A stretch of 64,000 nt of DNA, from assembly GCF_900637555.1 (NCBI RefSeq), contig NZ_LR134378.1, positions 630,001 through 694,000 of the forward strand, written 5' to 3'. Source of the DNA: Lautropia mirabilis. GTDB taxonomy: Bacteria; Pseudomonadota; Gammaproteobacteria; Burkholderiales; Burkholderiaceae_E. This document shows positions 50,931 through 59,854 of the stretch, piece after piece (position 1 is the stretch's first letter; every line of letters begins with the position of its first letter). Made by a program: the position numbers and the translations under genes. The notes beneath the pieces were generated by a model, which was given only the letters and a program-made list of their open reading frames with translations, ran no database searches and was not told the DNA's origin.

Positions 50931-52274
50931 ATGAACGACAGTCATCAAGAAGTTCCTCATCTCCGAAACAATCCCTACAAGGTTGCCATTGCCTCGATGG
51001 TGGGAACCGCCATCGAGTTCTACGACTACTACATCTACGCTGCTGCCGCAGTGCTGGTCTTCAATACCCAGTTCTTCGACAAGAGCGATGAACATGTGGC
51101 GGTGCTGCTGTCGCTGTCCACGCTAGCGCTGGCCTTCCTGGCGCGTCCCATCGGTTCGGCGCTGTTCGGACACTTTGGTGACCGCATTGGCCGCAAGAAG
51201 ACGCTGGTGGCGTCTCTGCTGCTGATGGGGCTTTCCACCGTTGCCATCGGCCTGCTGCCCAACTATCAGAGCATTGGCCTCTGGGCGCCGCTGCTGCTGT
51301 GCATCTTCCGCATCGGACAGGGTCTGGGGCTGGGCGGTGAATGGGGAGGTGCCGCGCTGGTGGCCACCGAGAATGCCCCGGATGGAAAGCGTGCCTGGTT
51401 CGGCACCTTCCCGCAATTGGGCGCACCCCTGGGACTGCTGCTGGCCAACGGTGCCTTCTTTGCCGTCAGTTCCTCATTCGGCCCCGAAGCATTGGTTGAA
51501 TGGGCCTGGCGCATTCCTTTCGTTGCTTCCATCGTGATGGTGGCGGTGGGCCTCTACATGCGGCTGACCCTGCATGAAAGCCATGTCTTCCGTGAGGCCG
51601 AGCAGCGCAACCAGAAGGTGAGCGCCCCGGTGAAGGAAGTGGTGCTGCACTACTGGAAGCCCATCGTGCAGGGCACCTTCATCATGACGGCCACCTATGT
51701 GCTGTTCTACGTGATGACGGCCTTCGTGCAGGTCTTCTCCAAGAGCCCGGCAGTGATGTCGGCGGCGGGCCACCCGATGGGCCTGGGCATTCCGGCCAAT
51801 ACCTTCACGGGCTTCCTGATGATCGGTGCCGTGGTCTTTGGCATCTTCACCAGCCTCTCGGGCATCGTGGCCGATCGCATCGGACGGCGCCGCTGGCTCA
51901 TCTGGGTCACGGTGGCCATCATTGCCTTCGGCCTGCTCATGCCGCAGTTTCTGCTGAACGGCACGCCCACCTCGGTGCTGGCCTTCGTGCTGGTGGGCAT
52001 GGTGCTGATGGGCTGCACCTTCGGTCCCATGGCGGCGCTGTTGCCTGAACTGTTCCCCACCAAGGTGCGCTACTCGGGTTCTTCGCTGGCCTACAACCTG
52101 GCGGCCATCGTCGGCGCCTCGCTGGCCACCATCGTCGCCATCGAGCTGAATGCCTACTACGGGCTGATCGGTGTCGGTGCCTACCTGGCGTTCAACGGCG
52201 TGCTGTCGCTGCTGGCCCTCATCAGCATCCACGAGACCAAGGACGAGAGCCTGTTGGAAGACCCGGTGGCCTGA
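50931..52274 (+). CDS. MFS transporter, metabolite:H+ symporter (MHS) family
   Basis: A 447-aa inner-membrane transporter with about 12 spans. The MHS start is NPYKVAIASMVGTAIEFYDYYIYAAAA. The inter-helix motif GHFGDRIGRKKTLV is present, with a second copy ADRIGRRRWL in the C-terminal half, and GGEWGGAALVATENAP. Relatives (ShiA, KgtP, ProP, YhjE) move organic acids or osmolytes; the substrate here cannot be read from sequence. DUF2726 follows after 11 bp, perhaps in one operon. Confidence 0.92.
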   Translation: MNDSHQEVPHLRNNPYKVAIASMVGTAIEFYDYYIYAAAAVLVFNTQFFDKSDEHVAVLLSLSTLALAFLARPIGSALFGHFGDRIGRKKTLVASLLLMGLSTVAIGLLPNYQSIGLWAPLLLCIFRIGQGLGLGGEWGGAALVATENAPDGKRAWFGTFPQLGAPLGLLLANGAFFAVSSSFGPEALVEWAWRIPFVASIVMVAVGLYMRLTLHESHVFREAEQRNQKVSAPVKEVVLHYWKPIVQGTFIMTATYVLFYVMTAFVQVFSKSPAVMSAAGHPMGLGIPANTFTGFLMIGAVVFGIFTSLSGIVADRIGRRRWLIWVTVAIIAFGLLMPQFLLNGTPTSVLAFVLVGMVLMGCTFGPMAALLPELFPTKVRYSGSSLAYNLAAIVGASLATIVAIELNAYYGLIGVGAYLAFNGVLSLLALISIHETKDESLLEDPVA

Positions 52275-52285
52275 TCGGGTGATCC

Positions 52286-52819
52286 ATGCCGATCCCTTCC
52301 CTGAACTGGCAGGCTGCACACGCCTGGCTGCTGGCACATGAGGGCTACTGGGTGCTGGGAACCCTGGCGCTGTTCGTGGTGGGCCTGGTGCTGCTGGGGC
52401 GGCCCAAGCCCGAGAAGCCCTGGCGGGTGCGGTCGCGGCCGCTGCTGACCGAGAACGAGCTGGAATTCTGTCATCGGCTGGAAGATGCACTGCCCGAGTT
52501 CCGGGTGATGGTGCAGGTGTCGATGGGTGCCATTCTGGAGCCGGACATGGACGAGGAAGACGATGCCGAGCCGGGGCGCTTCCTGTCCATCCGTGGTCGC
52601 TTTGCCCAGAAGGTGGTGGATTTTGCGATTGTCGATGACGAGTATCGGATCGTGGCGCTGGTGGAGCTGGATGACAGCACGCACGATGCCGACCGGGATG
52701 CCGAACGCGACCGCATGACGGGCATGGCCGGCTACCTGACCATCCGCTACGACAGCCGCGACAAGCCCGAGCCCGAAGAGATCCGCGAGGACTTCTGGCG
52801 CGAGGGTCTGCTGGACTGA
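52286..52819 (+). CDS. Membrane-anchored DUF2726 protein
   Basis: A 177-aa protein. One transmembrane span (LGTLALFVVGLVLLG) is followed by a cytoplasmic DUF2726 domain: LLTENELEFCHRLEDALPEF, then RFAQKVVDFAIVDDEYRIVALVELDDSTHD. The spaced Asp and Glu-Leu-Asp residues recall PD-(D/E)XK nucleases, but activity is unproven. It begins 11 bp after the transporter. Confidence 0.85.
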   Translation: MPIPSLNWQAAHAWLLAHEGYWVLGTLALFVVGLVLLGRPKPEKPWRVRSRPLLTENELEFCHRLEDALPEFRVMVQVSMGAILEPDMDEEDDAEPGRFLSIRGRFAQKVVDFAIVDDEYRIVALVELDDSTHDADRDAERDRMTGMAGYLTIRYDSRDKPEPEEIREDFWREGLLD

Positions 52820-52891
52820 TCCCTGGCAGGAGGTTGACATTGCAGCGTGCTGGCGATGTTGAAAAACGCTGCGTGCAGGCAGAATAAGGTC

Positions 52892-53749
52892 ATGGACAGG
52901 AACAAGGATGGAATCCAGGAACTGGATGGGGCGCTGCGGGACCGATTCCTGCGCCTGATGGAGAGTGAGTCGCTGGCGGACTGCATCATGGTCAAGGCAC
53001 GGGTGGAGCATGGGATCCGTTCGGTGGACATCCTGCGAACCGGGCTGGCTGTCCCGCTGGAGGGGGAGAAGGACGTCCGCTGCCCCGATGGGGAATGGGT
53101 GCTGCGACCGGGGCTTCTGAACGTGATGTGTGCAGGCACCCGGATGGACGTGGTGAGCCGGCCGGATCCGGTCACGGGCCGCTATCTGACGCTGCTGGTG
53201 CCGCTGTGCGAGGAGGTGCTGGCCGCAGCACGCCTGCTGTGGGGAACACCGGTTGCCGGTTCTGCGGCCGGCCCCATGCTTCGCTGTGTGGCAGTGAAGG
53301 ATTTTTCCGGGGAGATGGCAGCCTGGTCGGAGGCGCTGCTGCGGGACGACCATGCAGGCGCACGGGTGGCGCTGGTATCGCTGGTCGTCGGGCTGGCGCG
53401 GCAGGGCATGACGCGTCTGCTCTTTCCGCCTGCAGAAACCCTCGCGCAGCGGATACGTCGGCACGTCATGGATGCTCCGGACAGGGACTGGCAATCGCGC
53501 GACATGGAAGCGCTGCTGGGCATGTCGGGGGCCACACTGCGTCGTCATCTGGCGGCTGAGGACACCTCGCTGCGCGAGCTGCTGGTTGATGTGCGCATGG
53601 GCATTGCCTTGAACCTGCTGTACGGAACGCAGCTGCCGCTGAAGACGGTGGCGGCCCGTGTCGGCTATCGATCCCCGGATGGCTTCGTTCGCGCATTCCG
53701 GGCGCGCTACGGTCTGGAGCCCTCGCAGCTGGGCCGCGACGACGTCTGA
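52892..53749 (+). CDS. AraC family transcriptional regulator
   Basis: A 285-aa regulator. The N-terminal domain resembles the AraC_N group (as in YqhC): VEHGIRSVDILRTGL and PLCEEVLAAARLL. The C-terminal double HTH reads DMEALLGMSGATLRRHLAAEDTSLRELLVDVRMGIALNLL and AARVGYRSPDGFVRAFRARYG. ATG 52892 is chosen because AAGG lies just upstream. The hydrolase gene follows on the same strand and is the obvious target. Confidence 0.9.
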   Translation: MDRNKDGIQELDGALRDRFLRLMESESLADCIMVKARVEHGIRSVDILRTGLAVPLEGEKDVRCPDGEWVLRPGLLNVMCAGTRMDVVSRPDPVTGRYLTLLVPLCEEVLAAARLLWGTPVAGSAAGPMLRCVAVKDFSGEMAAWSEALLRDDHAGARVALVSLVVGLARQGMTRLLFPPAETLAQRIRRHVMDAPDRDWQSRDMEALLGMSGATLRRHLAAEDTSLRELLVDVRMGIALNLLYGTQLPLKTVAARVGYRSPDGFVRAFRARYGLEPSQLGRDDV

Positions 53750-53826
53750 GCGTTTCGGGCGGAATCCTGAGCGAATCGGTCCCGGCAACGGAGATATCTT
53801 CATCTGCCTTGAAAACAGGAGGTGTG

Positions 53827-54936
53827 ATGATGAAATCCCGATATCGGAATATTGCCATGGCGGTTGCGGCCGCATGGTTCGGCATGGCCCTGACGTCGGT
53901 GCAGGCCCGGGAGGCGGCGCAGCTGCCTGATCGTGCTGCCGGTGTCCCGTCCGCGCAGACAGAGACGAATCCGGCCGGACAGCATGAAGGCACCGCTGCA
54001 CAGGGTGCGACGGCTGCTTCGGCGGCGCACCAGGCCGATGGCGCTTTCATGCAGGTGCCGGGGGTCTATCGGCAGCGAATCGGCAACCTGCGCGTGACGG
54101 CGTTGCTGGACGGATTCCTGCCGCTGCCTTTCGGCACCGCCAAGGGCATCGACGCCAAGTCCCTGGAAGCCGCGCTGCGACAGGCTCATGTCCCCCGGAT
54201 GGGGGACGGCATCCAGACGGCCGTCAATGTGTTCCTGGTGGAGCGGGGTGACCGGCGCATGCTGGTGGATACCGGGGCGGGAACCTGTTTTGGGCAGACC
54301 ACCGGAAAGCTGACGGATGCGCTGAAGAGTGCGGGTATCGATCCCGCCACGGTGACGGATGTGCTGCTGACCCACGCGCATCCGGATCACGTCTGTGGTC
54401 TGTTACGGCCGGATGGTACCGAGGCCTATCCGAAGGCCACGGTATGGATTCCGGACGCCGAGGCGGCCTACTGGCTGAACGCCAGGAACGCGGAAACGCT
54501 TCCTGAAGAGTTCAAGAAGGCCTTCTTCGAGGCCTCTGCAGCGCTGGCCCCTTACGTGAAGGATGGGCGCATGCAACGGGTGAAGGGCAGCCATGCCGGT
54601 GGCAAGCCGACGGAAGTCCTGCCGGGCGTCCGGATGGTGGCGGCGAACGGCCATACGCCGGGCCATGTTGGCTGGCTGATGGATGATCGTCTGCTGCTGT
54701 GGGGCGATATCGTTCACTTCCATGCGGTGCAGTTTGCCAGGCCGCAGGTCTACCTCGTCTTTGACAGCAATGCGCCGGCTGCCATTGCATCGCGCAAGCG
54801 CCTGTTTGCCGAGGCCGCCCGCCATGACTGGTGGGTGGGCGGTGCACACCTGCCGTTCCCGGGCCTGGGCCATGTGGTGCCCTACGGCAAGAAAAGCTAC
54901 CACTGGGTGCGGGGCGAGTTCAGCCCGCTGCCCTGA
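53827..54936 (+). CDS. Exported metallo-beta-lactamase-fold hydrolase
   Basis: A 369-aa secreted hydrolase. The signal peptide (MAVAAAWFGMALTSVQA) is followed by an Ala/Gln-rich spacer. The metal site is THAHPDHVCG (HxHxDH), with GHTPGHVGW, WGDIVHFHAVQ and a late GGAHLPF histidine completing it. The subgroup resembles quorum-quenching lactonases and related enzymes, so lactone hydrolysis is possible. AGGAGG lies just before ATG 53827. The AraC gene upstream may control it. Confidence 0.87.
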   Translation: MMKSRYRNIAMAVAAAWFGMALTSVQAREAAQLPDRAAGVPSAQTETNPAGQHEGTAAQGATAASAAHQADGAFMQVPGVYRQRIGNLRVTALLDGFLPLPFGTAKGIDAKSLEAALRQAHVPRMGDGIQTAVNVFLVERGDRRMLVDTGAGTCFGQTTGKLTDALKSAGIDPATVTDVLLTHAHPDHVCGLLRPDGTEAYPKATVWIPDAEAAYWLNARNAETLPEEFKKAFFEASAALAPYVKDGRMQRVKGSHAGGKPTEVLPGVRMVAANGHTPGHVGWLMDDRLLLWGDIVHFHAVQFARPQVYLVFDSNAPAAIASRKRLFAEAARHDWWVGGAHLPFPGLGHVVPYGKKSYHWVRGEFSPLP

Positions 54937-55109
54937 GCGCGTGCATCCCCGGAAGTCTGCTCTGGTCAGGTGGGTGTCCACACCTGTCTGACCGGCAGAG
55001 GATGCCGTTCGGGGGAAGAACCGGGCCTTTCACGTCCCCGGAAGGCCCGGTCGTCGCCTTCCCGGGGCTCCAGTTCCCCTCTGTCGGAAGACATGACAAT
55101 TTTCCTTCC

Positions 55110-55133
55110 TATCGCGACGCTCCCGACGCGATA
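55110..55133. repeat. Inverted repeat TATCGCG-N10-CGCGATA
   Basis: Perfect 7-bp arms 38 bp upstream of the first DUF945 gene. A possible operator. Confidence 0.5.
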
Positions 55134-55170
55134 ATCCGTCCACTCGACTCTTCGTTTCAGGAGCATTGCG

Positions 55171-56577
55171 ATGGGCAAGGCGGTATCGGTGACAGGGGGT
55201 GTGGTGGTGCTGGCGCTGGCCTATGTGGGCAGCAGCTGGTGGCTGGGCCAGCAGGCCGAGAAGCACTACCAGACGGATTTCGACAAGATCGTGAAGCGGA
55301 TGGGCTTTGACGAGGTGAAGCGGGTCAGTTACACCCGCGGGATCTTCGAGTCCCAGGCCACCGACATCCTCACGCTGGTGCTGCCCCGCCCGCCGCAGGG
55401 CATGGGTGACGACGATCAGGACGATTCGGGCGAGGACATCACGCTGCGCCTGCATCTGGTGCAGACCATCAAGCACGGTCCCTTCGTGGGCGGTCGGCTG
55501 GCTGCGGCCAGGATCGAGACACGGCTGGACAAGGTGGAAGGTATTCCTGAAGGTCTGAAGCAGGCGCTGGCCAAGGCCAGTGCACCGACGGCCAGCACGC
55601 TGGTGGGCTTCGATGGCTCGATGGACGGTCAGGCCGTGCTGCCTGCTGGCGAGATGGTGCCGCCCGGCAGCGAGCCGGACAACCGGATGATCTGGAAGCA
55701 GCTGACCTATGACTACATGGTGAGCGGCGACCGTCTGCAGGTGCTGGCCCAGCTGCAATGGCCTGAGCTGACGTGGTCGGTCACGCCGGGCGCCTTCGGT
55801 CCGGACAAGCCGGGCATGAACCTGGTGATGTCGGGCTTGTCGGCCAATATCCAGCAGACGGGCACGAACCCCGACCACTGGCTGATGGTGCCCGGCCATT
55901 ACACGATGCGCCTGAACGATTTCCAGCTGAAGGCGGTCTCGAACGACGGCAAGCAGTCCTCCACGCTGTTCTCGGTGAACGGCTGGGAAAGCCAGGGCAG
56001 GATCACGTCCTCCGGCAAGCTGCTGGCCAGCGAGGAAAATGGTGCCGGCAAGGCCGTGGTGATGGACGTGCCGCTGGAGAAGCTGGGCTACACGGCGTCG
56101 ATCTCGAACATTGATGAAGCGGTGCTGGTGCCGTTGCAGGACATCGTGCAGGAGATGGGCAAGGCGACGGACCCCGCTGAAGCCATGCCCGACGAGGCCA
56201 GGCTGCGCCCGGTGGTGACCACGCTGGCCGCCAGTTCGCCGGCGCTGGGCATGCGGCTGGATGGCACGCTGCAAGGCAAGACGGCCTATGTGGATTCCAG
56301 GGTGGTGCTGAATCCGCTGCAAGGCAACGCCTCCGTTCCGCTGGGGCCGCAGCTGCTGCAGTCGCTGAAGGCCGATGTGAACGTGTATCTGCCCAAGGCC
56401 ATCACGGCCGAGGTGAACCGCCGTCTGGAGCAGTCCTTCGGCAAGGGCGTGAACGGCTGCAACCTGGACTGCCAGCTGCGTCAGCAGGGCATTGCCCGTG
56501 AACAGGCTGACGCCTGGGAGACCAAGGTGCAGTTTGCCGGTGGCCAATTGATGCTGAACGGGCAGCGGATCTTCTGA
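55171..56577 (+). CDS. DUF945 (YdgA-like) envelope protein, copy 1
   Basis: A 468-aa protein with one N-terminal membrane anchor (SVTGGVVVLALAYVGSSWWLG) and a large beta-rich periplasmic part typical of DUF945. Segments such as HLVQTIKHGPFVGGRLAAARIETRLD and YDYMVSGDRLQVLAQLQWPEL recur in the family. Two cysteines near the end (NGCNLDCQLRQ) are shared with the next gene and may form a disulfide. The function of the family is unknown. The next gene is a paralogue. Confidence 0.82.
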   Translation: MGKAVSVTGGVVVLALAYVGSSWWLGQQAEKHYQTDFDKIVKRMGFDEVKRVSYTRGIFESQATDILTLVLPRPPQGMGDDDQDDSGEDITLRLHLVQTIKHGPFVGGRLAAARIETRLDKVEGIPEGLKQALAKASAPTASTLVGFDGSMDGQAVLPAGEMVPPGSEPDNRMIWKQLTYDYMVSGDRLQVLAQLQWPELTWSVTPGAFGPDKPGMNLVMSGLSANIQQTGTNPDHWLMVPGHYTMRLNDFQLKAVSNDGKQSSTLFSVNGWESQGRITSSGKLLASEENGAGKAVVMDVPLEKLGYTASISNIDEAVLVPLQDIVQEMGKATDPAEAMPDEARLRPVVTTLAASSPALGMRLDGTLQGKTAYVDSRVVLNPLQGNASVPLGPQLLQSLKADVNVYLPKAITAEVNRRLEQSFGKGVNGCNLDCQLRQQGIAREQADAWETKVQFAGGQLMLNGQRIF

Positions 56578-56688
56578 ACGCCTTCGGGCGTTGCTTTCCA
56601 GCCGTCGGGCAGCAGCCGGTACGATACCGGCTGTTGCTTTTGCACCATATGCCGCACGTGCGTGGGCACAGTTGCGGGGATGGTGACA

Positions 56689-58356
56689 ATGAGCAGGATG
56701 ACGGTGGTGGCAGGCAGCGTGATGGCGCTGGGTGTGGCCTACGTGGGCAGCAGCTGGTTGCTGGGACACGTGGCGCAGCAGAAATATCAGACGGAATTCG
56801 AGCGGGTCGCCCGGCTGCTTGGGGCGGATTCGGTGGAGATGGTGGAGGTCGAGAAGGGCCTCTTCCATTCCCGGACGATGGCCGTACTGACATTCGAACG
56901 CAGAAGTCCGGCATCCGGGGCGGATGACGAAGTGGATGCTTCGGATGACGAGGACAGCGACAACGGTGACGACAGCGAAGACAGTGACGAGTATTCGCTG
57001 AAGGGACTGTTCGACGACGAGGATATCCCGGACGAGGATGTCGAGGATGATTCGGAGCCGGATGATTCGGACGAGGTGACGGCCCGCAAGGTGGTGGCCG
57101 ATGTCAGCCCGCCCAAGGTAGAGGAAGTCCGCCCGCCCAAGGTGGAGGAAGCTCCGCGTCCTCCCTTGAAGATCCACCTGGTGCAGGACATCCGTCATGG
57201 GCCCTTTGTGGATGGCCGCCTGGCAGCTTCCGTGATCGAGACGCGGCTTGACCATGTGGAAGGTCTGGCCGATGAGGAGCGCAAGGGCCTGGATGAGGTG
57301 AAGTCGCCAGAGCTGCGCATCGTGGCCGGGCTGATGGGTGATGTGGATGGGCGCTTCCTGATGCCGGCAGGCAGGGTGATGCCGCCGGCCCCTGAGGAAG
57401 GCAAGCTGGAGTGGAAGTCCTTCACCTATGACTTCCGCCTGAGTGCCGATCGCAAGCAGATGTCCGGCGAGATCGACTGGCCCGGCCTGGTGTTTCACAT
57501 TCCGGCCGGGAAGGTGGCAGGAACCGGTCTGGACAATGCCATGGCTTCGGAGTCGAAGGATCGGGAGGGTCTTTACTTGGAGGTGAAGGCGCTGGCCGGC
57601 AAGTATGCCTATCACCGCAACCATGCCGATGACTGGCTGATGATACCGGGCACCTATGAAATGAGCCTGGAGAGGCTGGAGGCGAAGACGCTGCCGCACG
57701 AGGGAAGCACTTCGCTCCAGAAGGTCCTGCTGGACATGCGTGACTGGAAGGGGGGTGGACGGGTCACGTCTTCCGGCGGGCTGCTGTCCGACGAGGTCGA
57801 GATGCGCGGAAAACTGACCGTGCTGGGAACGACCTTCGACAGCCTGGGCTACCGGGCGCGGCTCTCCAACATCGATGCCGGCAGTCTGCGCAAGGTCCAG
57901 GATCTGGCCATGACGTTCCAGAAGCAGCAGAAGGACGTGCTGGAAGGGCGCCAGCTGGTCGGCATGCCCAATGAGCGGGACGCCGAGGCGCTGATGCGGT
58001 CGCTGGCATCCGGATCGCCCACGATTGACCTGCAGCTGGACGGCAGCCTGGAAGGGAAGGTGGCCCGTGCCGATATTGGCGTGACGCTCAAGCCTCTGCC
58101 GGCCAACGACCAAGAACCAGCGCTGATGGGGGTGATGCGGTCGCTGAAGGCGCGAGCCAAGGTACAGCTTCCGCAGGCCTGGGTGACGCTGGCACAACAG
58201 AAGCTGGATACGGTTGAAAAGGACGAGGATGTCGACTGTGATCTGACCTGTCGTCTGGAGAGCCTGCCCTTTGTGCGCCGTCAGGGTGACACGTGGGAGG
58301 TGGATGCCCACTATGACGACCAGCATCTGGTGGTGAACGGCGAACAGCTGTTCTGA
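56689..58356 (+). CDS. DUF945 (YdgA-like) envelope protein, copy 2 with acidic insert
   Basis: A 555-aa paralogue of the preceding protein. The N-termini align without gaps when ATG 56689 is used (MSRMTVVAGSVMALGVAYVGSSWLLG), which decides the start. Shared parts include HLVQDIRHGPFVDGRLAASVIETRLD and the C-terminal DVDCDLTCRLE cysteines. It differs by an acidic insert, about residues 75-160, made of Asp/Glu/Ser runs followed by a repeated PPKVEEVRPPKVEEA. The pair arose by tandem duplication and diverged widely. A long hairpin follows. Confidence 0.82.
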   Translation: MSRMTVVAGSVMALGVAYVGSSWLLGHVAQQKYQTEFERVARLLGADSVEMVEVEKGLFHSRTMAVLTFERRSPASGADDEVDASDDEDSDNGDDSEDSDEYSLKGLFDDEDIPDEDVEDDSEPDDSDEVTARKVVADVSPPKVEEVRPPKVEEAPRPPLKIHLVQDIRHGPFVDGRLAASVIETRLDHVEGLADEERKGLDEVKSPELRIVAGLMGDVDGRFLMPAGRVMPPAPEEGKLEWKSFTYDFRLSADRKQMSGEIDWPGLVFHIPAGKVAGTGLDNAMASESKDREGLYLEVKALAGKYAYHRNHADDWLMIPGTYEMSLERLEAKTLPHEGSTSLQKVLLDMRDWKGGGRVTSSGGLLSDEVEMRGKLTVLGTTFDSLGYRARLSNIDAGSLRKVQDLAMTFQKQQKDVLEGRQLVGMPNERDAEALMRSLASGSPTIDLQLDGSLEGKVARADIGVTLKPLPANDQEPALMGVMRSLKARAKVQLPQAWVTLAQQKLDTVEKDEDVDCDLTCRLESLPFVRRQGDTWEVDAHYDDQHLVVNGEQLF

Positions 58357-58376
58357 TCGGTCTGTGCTCCGGGCCG

Positions 58377-58407
58377 GGTACAGGGGGCGCTGCTAGGCCC
58401 CTGTACC
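58377..58407. terminator. Strong hairpin after the DUF945 pair
   Basis: A perfect 10-bp stem (GGTACAGGGG / CCCCTGTACC) with an 11-nt loop, 20 bp after the stop. No T-run follows, so it may be a transcript-stabilising hairpin or a rho-dependent end. Confidence 0.55.
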
Positions 58408-58645
58408 GCATGCGTGAAGGACGGATGTGCGGTGCGTGGTGCACCGGGTCGGGAACAGGGTACGGTTTCGTTCATTGCATGGCAGGCCGGCTGCTGGCAT
58501 GATGCCTGCTGGCCGCAAGGCACCCGGGCTGCCAAGGCCCCGGGGCGGCTGCTGTGTGGTGTGTGTACTTCCGGACGGTACCGGACCGTCCGGAGCAGTG
58601 ATGGCGGCGCAGGCATCTTCGGCCTGCCCATGACGGGGAACGAGC

Positions 58646-59854
58646 ATGGACCGACTGTTCAACATCATCCGCAACCAGTTCATCGATGTCATCGAATGGA
58701 CGGACGACTCGCGTGACACGCTGTCGTTTCGCTGGCCGGATGAGGACAAGGAGATCAAGAACGGTGCACAGCTGATCGTCCGCGAATCGCAGCTGGTGCA
58801 GTTCGTGGCGGCCGGGCAGTTTGCCGATCTGTTCGGCCCCGGCAAGTACACGCTCACCACCGAGAACATTCCGATCCTGTCCACCATCTTGGGCTGGAAA
58901 TACGGTTTCCAGTCGCCGTTCAAGTGTGATGTCTACTACCTGAACACGCGACTCTTCACGGGAAACAAGTGGGGCACGGCCAATCCGGTGATGATGCGGG
59001 ACCCGGATTTTGGTGTGGTGCGACTGCGGGCCTTTGGCACCTATGATTTCCGCATCGTCGATGCGCCGCTGTTCCTGAAGGAAGTGGCGGGGACCGACCA
59101 GCATTTCCGACTGGACGAATTCCAGGACACGATGCGTTCGCGCATCGTGAGCGTGTTCACCGATGCGCTGGCGCGTGCCCACGTGCCAGTGCTGGACGTG
59201 GCCGGCCGCTATGCCGAGATGGGTGAGGCGCTCCTGCCCATCATCAACCCGACCGTGCGCGAGAAGTACGGTCTGGAGATTTCCAGTTTCATTCTGGAAA
59301 ACGTGTCGGTGCCGGCCGAGGTCGAGCAGGCCATCGACAAGCAGAGCAGCATGCGTGCCATTGGCAACCTCAACGACTATGTGAAGTACCAGATGGGCCT
59401 GTCGATGGGGCAGGGGGGCGAAGGCGGTGCGGCTGCGGCCATGCCCGCACAGATGGCCATGGGCTTTGCGATGGCGCAGGAGATGATGCGCGGGATGCAG
59501 GGGGGTATGGCCCCTGCCCATGCATTTGGCACGCAGGCAGCAGGCGGAGCCGGACAGGGAATGTCGGGAGTCATGCCGTCTGGTCAGGGCACAACCCGCA
59601 TGGAGGAACAGGGGCCGAACGTCGTTCCGGGGCGTGGTGATGCGCCAGGTACGCTTTCGGGCGCGGCCGTGGCAGGTGAGGCGGCCGGTCTGGACGGGCT
59701 GACCGTTCTGACACCCGGGCAGGCGGCAGCGCTGCTGAGCGTGCCGGAGGAGGATGTGATGGCCAGCATCCAGGCCGGAGACCTGAAGGCCCGAAAAATA
59801 GGCTCTGCCTGGCGGATCGCGCGTTCGGCGCTGGACGAGTTCCTGCGTGGCTGA
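58646..59854 (+). CDS. SPFH-domain protein with C-terminal excisionase-like HTH
   Basis: A 402-aa protein. The COG4260-type SPFH domain (residues 1-240) begins FNIIRNQFIDVIEWTDDSRDTL and includes LFGPGKYTLTTENIPILSTI and VVRLRAFGTYDFRI. A Met/Gly/Ala/Gln-rich low-complexity region follows (250-345). The last 50 residues (LTPGQAAALLSVPEEDVMASIQAG then ARKIGSAWRIARSALDEFL) match the HTH_17 excisionase-like helix-turn-helix. No signal peptide. SPFH proteins form membrane-associated oligomers; the HTH fusion is unusual. The zinc-ribbon gene overlaps its end by 8 bp. Confidence 0.85.
   Translation: MDRLFNIIRNQFIDVIEWTDDSRDTLSFRWPDEDKEIKNGAQLIVRESQLVQFVAAGQFADLFGPGKYTLTTENIPILSTILGWKYGFQSPFKCDVYYLNTRLFTGNKWGTANPVMMRDPDFGVVRLRAFGTYDFRIVDAPLFLKEVAGTDQHFRLDEFQDTMRSRIVSVFTDALARAHVPVLDVAGRYAEMGEALLPIINPTVREKYGLEISSFILENVSVPAEVEQAIDKQSSMRAIGNLNDYVKYQMGLSMGQGGEGGAAAAMPAQMAMGFAMAQEMMRGMQGGMAPAHAFGTQAAGGAGQGMSGVMPSGQGTTRMEEQGPNVVPGRGDAPGTLSGAAVAGEAAGLDGLTVLTPGQAAALLSVPEEDVMASIQAGDLKARKIGSAWRIARSALDEFLRG

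Noticed and set aside
55030-58326. 1098-codon minus-strand frame opposite the DUF945 genes
   Set aside because: Antisense shadow of two real genes; His/Arg/Gln-rich without recognisable domains.
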